Source: Acidimicrobiales bacterium
GTDB taxonomy: Bacteria; Actinomycetota; Acidimicrobiia; Acidimicrobiales; UBA8190
Length of the DNA stretch: 12,323 bases
NCBI GenBank assembly: GCA_030042575.1
Contig: JASHZK010000031.1
Span: 1-12,323, forward strand
Direction: 5' to 3'
The translations under genes and the position numbers were made by a program. Of this stretch, positions 6,476 through 12,323 are shown piece by piece. Every line of letters starts with the position of its first letter. Position 1 is the stretch's first letter. The notes beneath the pieces are model-generated. The model ran no database searches. It had not been told where the DNA came from and was given only the letters and a program-made list of their open reading frames with translations.

Positions 6476-8131
6476 TCAGACGGCCGGGCCCTTGGCGATC
6501 TCGGCCAGGAACTCGTCGTTGGACTTGGTGTTGCGGATCTTGTCGATGAGCAGCTCCAGGCCGGGAGCGGCACTGCCGTCGGCGGCCAGGGCGTTCAAGA
6601 CCCGGCGCAGCTTCCACACCTGCTGCAGCTGGCCCCGCTCGAACAGCAGCTCCTCGTGACGGGTGGAGCTGGCGTTGACGTCGATGGCGGGATAGAGGCG
6701 GCGCTCGGCCAGGCGGCGGTCGAGGCGCAGCTCCATGTTGCCCGTGCCCTTGAACTCCTCGAAGATCACCTCGTCCATCTTGGAGCCGGTCTCGACCAGG
6801 GCGGTGGCCAGGATGGTGAGGGAACCCCCCTCCTCGACGTTGCGGGCCGCCCCGAAGAACTTGCGCGGCGGGTACAACGCCCCCGAGTCGACGCCACCGG
6901 ACATGATCCGTCCGGTGGCCGGCTGAGCCAGGTTGTAGGCCCGGGAGAGACGGGTGATGCCGTCGAGGACGATCACCACGTCCTGGCCCAGCTCGACCAG
7001 GCGCTTGGCCCGCTCGATGGTGAGCTCCGAGATGGCGGTGTGCTCGTCGGAGGGACGGTCGAAGGTGGAGGCCACCACCTCGCCCTTGACCGACCGGCGC
7101 ATGTCGGTCACCTCCTCGGGGCGCTCCTCCACCAAGAGCACGATGAGGTGCACCTCGGGGTTGTTGGCCTCGATGGCGTGGGCGATCTGCTTCAGGATCG
7201 TGGTCTTGCCCGCCTTGGGAGGCGACACGATCATGCCCCGCTGTCCCTTGCCTATGGGGGACAACAGGTCGATGATGCGCGTCGTCACCTCGGCCGCCCC
7301 CGGCATCTCCAACTTCAACTTCTCGTCGGGGAACAGCGGGGTGAGGTCCTCGAGCTTCGCCCGGTTGCGAGCCTGCTCGGGATCGAGCCCGCACACCGAG
7401 TCGATGCGGATGAGGGCCGGGAACTTCTCGTTGGAGGCCGCCGGCCGGCAAGCGCCCTCGACGTAGTCACCCTTGCGCAGGGCGAAGCGGCGGGCCTGGC
7501 TGATCGACACATAGACGTCGCGGGGACTGGGCAGGTAGCCGTCGGCCCGGAGGAAGCCGTAGCCCTCGTCGCGCAGGTCGAGCAGTCCGTTCACCGGGAC
7601 CAGCTCTCCGGAGTACTGCGCTTCCTGGCCTCCACCCTGCAGCTCGCGCTCGCCCCCGGGGCCGCGGTCGCGGCCGCGGCGCCGGCGATTGCGACGGTTA
7701 CCCGGCTCGTTGCCCCCCGGCCGACTCTGGGGGCGTGGCCCGCCCGTTGAACGATCGTTGGTGACGACGCCTACCGCGGCGGGCGCACCGGCGCCGTCGT
7801 CGGACCCGGCACCATCGCCATCGGCGCCGGTCGGGCCGTTGCCCACCACGCCCGTCGCCACCTCCGTGCTGGCGGAGGGCGAGTCGTCCGGCTCGCTCGC
7901 CTCGGCCGATCGGCGACTCGACGGGCGACTGCCCCCGCCGCCATTGCCGGCGAAGGCACCGTCGCCACCGGCGCCGCCGTCCACACCGGCGGCATGGAGG
8001 ATCTGGTCGATGATGTCGGCCTTCTTGCTCCGGGAGTTGGTCTCGAGCGCCATGGCCTGGGCGATGGCGCGCAATTCCTCGCGTTCTTTTCTTTCCAGTA
8101 CGGACCGCTCGAGCTGTTGCTCTGCAGCCAT
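6476..8131 (-). CDS. rho: Transcription termination factor Rho
   Basis: A hexameric RNA-dependent ATPase that binds C-rich nascent RNA and releases RNA polymerase. With the ATG at 8131 it has 551 residues. Order of parts: Rho_N helical domain (about 8-48); an insertion, first Gly/Ser/Asp-rich (51-130) then Arg/Asn/Gly-rich with [13 protein letters not shown] at 145-157; the cold-shock-like primary RNA-binding domain (about 174-248, with GYGFLR at 190-195); and the ATPase with Walker A PPKAGKTT (304-311), Walker B VVIVLD (385-390), Q-loop region [11 protein letters not shown] (412-422) and arginine finger R491. Insertions of this kind are usual in actinobacterial Rho, so the 551 residues against 419 in E. 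coli are expected. The frame is open upstream to 8371, but a GAGGTG six bases before 8131 and the start of the Rho_N homology decide for 8131. It is led by its own candidate promoter and long leader. Confidence 0.95.
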   Translation of the reverse strand: MAAEQQLERSVLERKEREELRAIAQAMALETNSRSKKADIIDQILHAAGVDGGAGGDGAFAGNGGGGSRPSSRRSAEASEPDDSPSASTEVATGVVGNGPTGADGDGAGSDDGAGAPAAVGVVTNDRSTGGPRPQSRPGGNEPGNRRNRRRRGRDRGPGGERELQGGGQEAQYSGELVPVNGLLDLRDEGYGFLRADGYLPSPRDVYVSISQARRFALRKGDYVEGACRPAASNEKFPALIRIDSVCGLDPEQARNRAKLEDLTPLFPDEKLKLEMPGAAEVTTRIIDLLSPIGKGQRGMIVSPPKAGKTTILKQIAHAIEANNPEVHLIVLLVEERPEEVTDMRRSVKGEVVASTFDRPSDEHTAISELTIERAKRLVELGQDVVIVLDGITRLSRAYNLAQPATGRIMSGGVDSGALYPPRKFFGAARNVEEGGSLTILATALVETGSKMDEVIFEEFKGTGNMELRLDRRLAERRLYPAIDVNASSTRHEELLFERGQLQQVWKLRRVLNALAADGSAAPGLELLIDKIRNTKSNDEFLAEIAKGPAV

Positions 8132-8137
8132 CAATGC

Positions 8138-8143
8138 CACCTC
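8138..8143 (-). promoter_or_regulatory. Shine-Dalgarno of rho (decides the start)
   Basis: GAGGTG lies six bases before the ATG at 8131. Together with the start of the Rho_N homology immediately after this ATG, it selects 8131 over the in-frame upstream starts, which have no comparable ribosome binding site. Confidence 0.65.
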
Positions 8144-8248
8144 GCTCGGTTGTGCTGCTCCGGGTGGGTCGAGTCCCAGATACCAGAGGGCACTGACTAA
8201 GGGCAGGCGCCGGTGCATCCGCAAGCCGGTTCCACCGCTTCCCCACCA

Positions 8249-8269
8249 GGGACTCCCGGGGAGCGTCCC
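8249..8269 (-). other. Stem-loop in the rho leader
   Basis: The arms GGGAC and GTCCC pair perfectly, with further inner pairing of CTCC and GGGAG-like bases, giving a compact GC-rich hairpin about 115 bases before the rho start. No T-run follows (the next bases are TGGTGGGG), so it is not an intrinsic terminator. It could shape a leader that takes part in rho autoregulation, which is known for rho genes in other bacteria. The role is inference. Confidence 0.4.
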
Positions 8270-8329
8270 GCAGGAACGTCCGTCGGGTCGGCCGCGCACC
8301 GAAGAGAACTGGGGGGCGGCGGTGGACAT

Positions 8330-8358
8330 ATCGTACCGGACACCGAAGAGACCGGCAA
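8330..8358 (-). promoter_or_regulatory. Candidate housekeeping-sigma promoter of rho
   Basis: On the minus strand TTGCCG (8353-8358) is followed after exactly 17 bases by TACGAT (8330-8335). Each hexamer matches four of six positions of the sigma-70 consensus, and the spacing is ideal. Transcription would start near 8323 and give a leader of about 190 bases before the rho ATG. This is the best two-box promoter I see in the window, and it lies in its longest internal non-coding gap. Confidence 0.55.
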
Positions 8359-8448
8359 ACCTATCCGCCAACTGTGCATACGAACAGCGGCGGCGGTCGG
8401 TCTATTCCCGCCCCACCCGGTCTGTTCCGTTCCGTGGCCGGCGACGGC

Positions 8449-9492
8449 TCACAGCCCCAAGGCGTCCGTGACGGCCCGGACCCCGGCGTCCACCGCAGTG
8501 GGAAGGGGGATCTGGCTGATGGCGAGGTCGGGGTCCTTGAGCCCGTGGCCGGTCAGGACGCACACCACGGTGGAGCCGTCGGGGACCCCCGTCTTGAGGA
8601 GCCCGGCCACCGAAGCGGCCGAGGCCGCTTCGCAGAAGACCCCTTCCTCGGAGGCGAGCATGCGATAGGCGGCCAGGATCTCGTCGTCGGTCACCGCCGT
8701 GATGGACCCCCCCGACTCGCTGGCGGCGGCGGTGGCACCGTACCAGGAGGCCGGGTTGCCGATGCGAATGGCGGTGGCCACCGTGTCGGGGTTCTCGACG
8801 GGGTGTCCCTCCACGATGGGAGCGGCGCCGGCCGCCTGAAAGCCCATCATCCGCGGCAGCTTGGTGGCCCGTCCGGCGTGGTGGTACTCGCAGTAGCCGC
8901 GCCAGTAGGCGGTGATGTTCCCGGCGTTGCCCACCGGGACGCAGTGCACGTCGGGGGCATCGCCGAGCGCGTCGACGACCTCGAAGGCAGCCGTCTTCTG
9001 ACCCTCGATGCGGTGGGGGTTGACCGAGTTCACCACGGTGACGGACTCCCGCTCGCCCAGTGTGCGGACGATGGTCAGCGCCTCGTCGAAGTTGCCGCGC
9101 ACCTGCAGCACCCGCGCACCGTGCACGAGGGCCTGCGCCAGCTTGCCCAGCGCGATGTGCCCCTCGGGGATGAGCACGGCGCAGGTGAGCCCGGCCCGGG
9201 TGGCGTAGGCGGCAGCCGATGCCGAGGTGTTGCCGGTGGAGGCGCACAGCACGGCTTTGGCCCCTTGCTCCAGCGCCTTGGACATGGCCAGGGTCATGCC
9301 CCGGTCCTTGAAGGAACCGGTGGGGTTCACCCCTTCGAGCTTCAGGAACACCCGGGCACCCAGGCGCTCGGACAGCCGCCGAGCGGGAAGCAACGGCGTC
9401 CCACCTTCGAGGAGGGTCACCACCGGAGTGGACACCGTCACCGGGAGGAAGTCCCGATAGGTCTCGATCACGCCGGGCCAGGACGCACTCAC
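8449..9492 (-). CDS. thrC: Threonine synthase
   Basis: A cytoplasmic PLP enzyme that converts O-phosphohomoserine to threonine and phosphate, the last step of threonine synthesis. The 347 residues and the sequence closely follow the mycobacterial Thr[15 protein letters not shown] (5-18), LLEGGTPLL (27-35), [11 protein letters not shown] (56-66) with Lys62 as the PLP lysine, [15 protein letters not shown] (83-97), [12 protein letters not shown] (186-197, phosphate-binding loop of PLP) and TGHGLKDPD (314-322). The GTG at 9492 overlaps the hom stop as GTGA, suggesting coupled translation. Its substrate needs homoserine kinase (ThrB), which is not encoded next to it as it is in related actinobacteria. 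A 317-base gap follows, with no clear terminator. Confidence 0.97.
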   Translation of the reverse strand: MSASWPGVIETYRDFLPVTVSTPVVTLLEGGTPLLPARRLSERLGARVFLKLEGVNPTGSFKDRGMTLAMSKALEQGAKAVLCASTGNTSASAAAYATRAGLTCAVLIPEGHIALGKLAQALVHGARVLQVRGNFDEALTIVRTLGERESVTVVNSVNPHRIEGQKTAAFEVVDALGDAPDVHCVPVGNAGNITAYWRGYCEYHHAGRATKLPRMMGFQAAGAAPIVEGHPVENPDTVATAIRIGNPASWYGATAAASESGGSITAVTDDEILAAYRMLASEEGVFCEAASAASVAGLLKTGVPDGSTVVCVLTGHGLKDPDLAISQIPLPTAVDAGVRAVTDALGL

Positions 9493-10877
9493 CGGTCCTC
9501 CTCCACCCCGAGAACGCGCAGCACGCCGCCGATGTGCTCGACCACCTCCAGCGACCGCAAGCCGTGCAGGGTGGCCGTGACGTCGCCCTGGCGGGCCACG
9601 TGGGTGAGGAACACCAGCCTGGCCTCGTCGCCCATGCCCAGCTGCTCCATCGATCGAATGGACACGGCGTGCTCCCCGAACACTCCCGCCACGGCGGCGA
9701 GGACGCCGGGACGGTCGAGCACGTCGATGTTCAGGTACCAGGCACAGCGCAGTTCGTCAGCCGGATGCATGCCAACGGGGGCCCGGGGCACCGGGCGCAA
9801 GAGGGCGCCCGTCTCGAGGTGGTGGGCGGCGTCGATGAGGTCGCCGAGCACAGCCGAGGCCGTCGGAACCCCCCCGGCCCCGCGGCCGTAGAGCATGAGC
9901 TCACCGGCACTGGCCCCCTCGACGAAGACGGCGTTGAAAGCGCCGCGCACCGAGGCGAGAGGGTGGGTGGCGGGGAGCATGGCCGGATGGACCCGGACGG
10001 AGATCTCCGGCACGCCGTCGCCGGCGGCGCCGGCATCGGTCTCCCCCAGCCGCTCGGCCACGGCCAGCAGCTTGACGACGTAGCCGAGCTGGGTGGCGAA
10101 GGCGATGTCGACCGGGCTCACCGACGAGATCCCCTCACGGGGAACGTCCTCGGCGCGCACCTCGCAGCGGAAGGCGAGGGAGGCCAGGATGGCCGCTTTG
10201 GCGGCGGCGTCGTGACCCTCGACGTCGGCGCTGGGGTCGCGCTCGGCGTACCCCAGCCGTTGGGCCTCGGCCAGGGCCTCGGCGTACCCCAAGGCGCTCT
10301 CGGTCATCCGGCTGAGCACGAAATTGGTGGTGCCGTTGACGATGCCCATCACCCGGCGCACCTGCTCGCCGGCCAGCGACTCCCGCAAGGGGCGGATGAT
10401 GGGGATGGCCCCGGCCACGGCCGCCTCGTAGAGCAGGGCCACCCCCGAGCGAGACGCCAGCTCCGACAGCGACGCCCCTTCGGCGGCCAGCAGCTCCTTG
10501 TTGGCCGTCACCACCGGCTTGCCCGCGCCCAGGGCCGAGCGCACCAGGGTCCCGGCCGGCTCCAGCCCTCCGATCAGCTCCACCACCACGTCGATCCCGG
10601 GATCCTCGACGAGCGCCTTGGCGTCGCCCGTCAACAGCGTGGCCGGCACACCCGGGCGGGAACGGGAGGGGTCGGCCACGGCCACACCGGCCAGGGCCAG
10701 GCGCACACCGGAGCGGGCCTCGATGCCGGCGGCGTCCCCCAGCAGCATCGACACCAGGGCGGCACCCACGTTGCCGCAGCCGAGCACACCCACCCGCACC
10801 GCCGAGGTGGCATCGTGGCCGTGGCCGCCAGATGCATCGCCCGCCGGTGGCCGACGGTCGCCGGGGCCCCTCGTCAT
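9489..10877 (-). CDS. hom: Homoserine dehydrogenase with C-terminal ACT domain
   Basis: Reduces aspartate semialdehyde to homoserine with NAD(P)H, the branch leading to threonine and methionine. The 462 residues carry a Rossmann motif [10 protein letters not shown] (29-38), ELIGG (100-104), VTANKELL (123-130), the family signature GIVNGTTNF (178-186), and the catalytic pair D223 and K227 in GHDAAAK (221-227), spaced as in yeast Hom6. The end (about 379-460) is an ACT domain ([18 protein letters not shown]), so feedback inhibition by threonine is likely. It is monofunctional, with no aspartokinase part. The ATG at 10877 gives about 25 residues of non-conserved lead before the Rossmann strand; an in-frame GTG at residue 27 is a less likely start. 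It lies 43 bases after lysA. No Shine-Dalgarno is seen, but TAGCCT stands six bases before the ATG. Confidence 0.96.
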   Translation of the reverse strand: MTRGPGDRRPPAGDASGGHGHDATSAVRVGVLGCGNVGAALVSMLLGDAAGIEARSGVRLALAGVAVADPSRSRPGVPATLLTGDAKALVEDPGIDVVVELIGGLEPAGTLVRSALGAGKPVVTANKELLAAEGASLSELASRSGVALLYEAAVAGAIPIIRPLRESLAGEQVRRVMGIVNGTTNFVLSRMTESALGYAEALAEAQRLGYAERDPSADVEGHDAAAKAAILASLAFRCEVRAEDVPREGISSVSPVDIAFATQLGYVVKLLAVAERLGETDAGAAGDGVPEISVRVHPAMLPATHPLASVRGAFNAVFVEGASAGELMLYGRGAGGVPTASAVLGDLIDAAHHLETGALLRPVPRAPVGMHPADELRCAWYLNIDVLDRPGVLAAVAGVFGEHAVSIRSMEQLGMGDEARLVFLTHVARQGDVTATLHGLRSLEVVEHIGGVLRVLGVEEDR

Positions 10878-10883
10878 TTTTCG

Positions 10884-10889
10884 AGGCTA
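10884..10889 (-). promoter_or_regulatory. Candidate -10 box of a leaderless hom transcript
   Basis: The minus strand reads TAGCCT, then six bases (CGAAAA), then the hom ATG, exactly the spacing seen before lysA. The only -35-like hexamer, TTGGCA, is 14 bases upstream, which is too close for a classical promoter. If real, hom-thrC can be transcribed separately from lysA. Sequence inference only. Confidence 0.45.
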
Positions 10890-10920
10890 CCGCCCGTCGG
10901 CGCTGCCAACGGTGGTTCGC

Positions 10921-12240
10921 TCAGGCGTCGAGCCTGGTCAGGTCGTCGAAGGACTCGCGCCGGATCACGACCCGGGCCCGGCCGTCGGCCACGAAGATCA
11001 CCGCTGGACGCGGCACCTTGTTGTAGTTGGAGGACATGGCGTACCCGTAGGCGCCGGTGACCGGCGTGGCCAGCACGTCCCCCACGGCCAGGTCGGCCGG
11101 CAGCCGGCCGTCGGCCACCAACTGGTCTCCCGACTCGCAGTGCTTGCCCACCACCCGCACCGCCACGGGCCGATCGGCCGTCACTTCTCGGGGCAAGAAG
11201 GCCTCGTAGCCGCTGCCGTAGAGCACGGGTCGCGGATTGTCGCTCATCCCCCCGTCGACCGACACGTAGGTTCGCAGCCCGGGCAGCTCCTTGACGGTCC
11301 CCACCCGATAGAGGGTGATGGCGGCGCCCGCCACCAGGGCCCGGCCGGGCTCGGCGGTGATGCGGGTCGAGGGCGCCACCCCGGCCCCGGAGCAGGCCTG
11401 GCGGACGGCGTCCGCCCATTGGGCCATGGTGGGAGCGGACTCTCCGGCGACGTAAGGGACCCCGAGCCCCCCGCCCACGCACAGCTCGGGTAGCTGGAGC
11501 GGAGCGGCGAAGGTGCCGATCACCTGCGCCGCCTCGACGAAGGACTGGGCGCGGAAGACCTGGCTGCCGATGTGGGCGTGGACACCCAGGAGCTCGACAT
11601 CCTGGAGCGCCCGCAGCTCCTCCACCGCCCGGGCCGCCGCCCCCGAGGAGATGGAGAAGCCGAACTTGGTGTCGTCGTGGCCGGTGCGGACGAACTCGTG
11701 GGTGTGGGCCTCGACCCCCGGGGTGACCCGGACCAGGACGGCCGGCCGCTCTTGTCGGTCGCAGGTCAATCGGCGCAGACGGTCGATCTCGTCGAAGGAG
11801 TCGACCACGATGCGGCCGACCCCGACGTCGAGAGCCGTGACGAGCTCTGCGTCGCTCTTGTTGTTGCCGTGGAGCACCAGGCGTCCGGCCGGGACCCCGG
11901 CGGACAGAGCCACATGGAGCTCACCACCGGTGGAGACGTCCAGGCACAGGCCCTCCTCGTAGGCCAGGCGGGCCATGGCCCGGCACAGAAAGGCCTTAGT
12001 GGCATAGGCCACCCCCTCCCCCCAGACGGCCAGGGCCTGCCGGCAACGATCACGCAGATGGGCCTCGTCGTAGACGAAGAGAGGCGTGCCAAAGGTGTCG
12101 GCCAGCTCCACCAGGTCCAGCCCGGCGACCTGCAACCTGCCGTCGGCTCGCGTGGCAGTCATGGGGAGCATGGACCACTCGAGGGGGCCCTCGTCGGGCC
12201 TGACCACAGGTTCCGGCTCGCTGCCCGACGCACCCGACAT
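10921..12240 (-). CDS. lysA: Diaminopimelate decarboxylase
   Basis: A PLP enzyme of the alanine-racemase-fold type that decarboxylates meso-diaminopimelate to lysine, the last step of lysine synthesis. It acts in the cytoplasm as a dimer in known members. The 439 residues follow the mycobacterial LysA along nearly the whole length. Motifs: YATKAFLC (79-86) with Lys82 forming the PLP Schiff base, CLDVSTGGEL (99-108), LHGNNKSD (123-130), HAHIGSQ (221-227), GGGLG (256-260), EPGRALVAG (297-305), GKHCESGD (365-372) with the active-site Cys368 supplied across the dimer, and GAYGYAMSSNYN (396-407). The ATG at 12240 matches the length of relatives, though an in-frame ATG at residue 24 is possible. 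No Shine-Dalgarno precedes it; TACCCT lies six bases upstream. hom follows after 43 bases. Confidence 0.97.
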   Translation of the reverse strand: MSGASGSEPEPVVRPDEGPLEWSMLPMTATRADGRLQVAGLDLVELADTFGTPLFVYDEAHLRDRCRQALAVWGEGVAYATKAFLCRAMARLAYEEGLCLDVSTGGELHVALSAGVPAGRLVLHGNNKSDAELVTALDVGVGRIVVDSFDEIDRLRRLTCDRQERPAVLVRVTPGVEAHTHEFVRTGHDDTKFGFSISSGAAARAVEELRALQDVELLGVHAHIGSQVFRAQSFVEAAQVIGTFAAPLQLPELCVGGGLGVPYVAGESAPTMAQWADAVRQACSGAGVAPSTRITAEPGRALVAGAAITLYRVGTVKELPGLRTYVSVDGGMSDNPRPVLYGSGYEAFLPREVTADRPVAVRVVGKHCESGDQLVADGRLPADLAVGDVLATPVTGAYGYAMSSNYNKVPRPAVIFVADGRARVVIRRESFDDLTRLDA

Positions 12241-12323
12241 GATCAGAGGGTACCGGCCGTTTGCCTCGGTTCCGGGAAGCGGCGACTCGAGACGGGCGAG
12301 GCGAACCGTCAGCGGTACAGTGC
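12241..12323 (-). other. Region upstream of lysA
   Basis: No gene can be supported in these 83 bases. A TGA at 12309-12311 on the minus strand could be the end of an upstream gene, but only four codons precede it in the window, too few to judge. The only signal I can point to is the candidate -10 box next to lysA. Confidence 0.4.
12247..12252 (-). promoter_or_regulatory. Candidate -10 box of a leaderless lysA transcript
   Basis: The minus strand reads TACCCT, then six bases (CTGATC), then the lysA ATG. There is no purine-rich ribosome binding site. A consensus -35 hexamer is not present at 16-18 bases (CCGGAA at 17). TANNNT with this short spacing is the common layout for leaderless actinobacterial mRNAs. 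Sequence inference only. Confidence 0.45.

Larger units (their letters stand above)
8132..8448 (-). other. 317-base intergenic region: rho promoter and leader, in the place of thrB
   Basis: No gene is supported between the thrC stop and the rho start. In mycobacteria and Streptomyces homoserine kinase (thrB) occupies this place. Read on the minus strand, the stretch holds a candidate promoter (8330-8358), a roughly 190-base leader with one strong stem-loop (8249-8269), and the rho ribosome binding site (8138-8143). An in-frame upstream extension of rho (from 8371) would encode a non-conserved peptide and is not believed. I see no T-tract terminator after thrC. Confidence 0.6.

Noticed and set aside
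6332..7750. 472-codon plus-strand frame
   Set aside because: It mirrors rho and rpmE. The rho ATPase motifs on the minus strand leave no doubt which frame is real.
8132..8371. 80-residue N-terminal extension of Rho
   Set aside because: Rho_N homology begins just after the ATG at 8131, which has its own Shine-Dalgarno; the extension is non-conserved in appearance and would run through the candidate promoter.
8374..11060. Two plus-strand frames of about 505 codons opposite thrC, hom and lysA
   Set aside because: They are low-complexity Gly/His/Arg-rich translations antisense to conserved enzymes, with no domain.
12309..12323. Possible 3' end of argS, the usual upstream neighbour of lysA in mycobacteria
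   Set aside because: Only four codons precede the TGA at 12309-12311, and they do not resemble the common arginyl-tRNA synthetase C-terminus.
1..12323. Mobile elements, CRISPR, tRNA/rRNA genes or a defence or biosynthetic island
   Set aside because: I saw no transposase, integrase, direct-repeat array, tRNA-like fold or compositional break. The region is a conserved housekeeping cluster, and I do not believe it hides a new multi-gene system.

Overview
This window is a compact, very GC-rich stretch of bacterial housekeeping DNA. All eleven genes lie on the minus strand, so transcription runs from high to low coordinates. The protein families, the GC-biased third codon positions, the GTG starts, the 4-base stop/start overlaps and the close similarity of LysA and ThrC to mycobacterial proteins point to an actinobacterium. 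A deep-branching class such as Acidimicrobiia is my best guess, but it is only an inference.

Reading in the direction of transcription, the first block (12240 to 8449) makes aspartate-family amino acids: lysA (diaminopimelate decarboxylase), hom (homoserine dehydrogenase) and thrC (threonine synthase). thrB (homoserine kinase), which follows thrC in mycobacteria and Streptomyces, is absent. In its place is a 317-base non-coding stretch (8132-8448) with a good candidate promoter and a long leader for rho.

The second block (8131 to 226) is rho, rpmE, prfA, prmC, tsaC, rpiB, glyA and wecA. It covers transcription termination (Rho), a ribosomal protein (L31), translation termination (RF1 and PrmC, the methylase of the RF1 GGQ motif), the first step of tRNA t6A synthesis (TsaC), pentose phosphate and one-carbon metabolism (RpiB, GlyA) and the membrane enzyme that starts polyprenyl-linked cell-envelope glycans (WecA/TagO type). 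The order combines the actinobacterial lysA-hom-thrC-rho-rpmE-prfA-prmC-tsaC series with the rpiB-glyA pair seen after the tsaC homologue in Bacillus. The ATP synthase operon often follows such clusters, but positions 1-225 do not reach it.

Four junctions are 4-base overlaps (hom/thrC, prfA/prmC, prmC/tsaC, rpiB/glyA), which suggests translational coupling. At four genes that do not overlap their upstream neighbour and lack a clear Shine-Dalgarno sequence (lysA, hom, prfA, rpiB), a TANNNT hexamer sits 6 or 7 bases before the start codon. That is the layout of actinobacterial leaderless promoters. I see no mobile element, CRISPR array, RNA gene, phage gene or novel multi-gene system. The points of interest are regulatory architecture, the missing thrB, the long C-terminal tail of the WecA homologue and a few informative residues.
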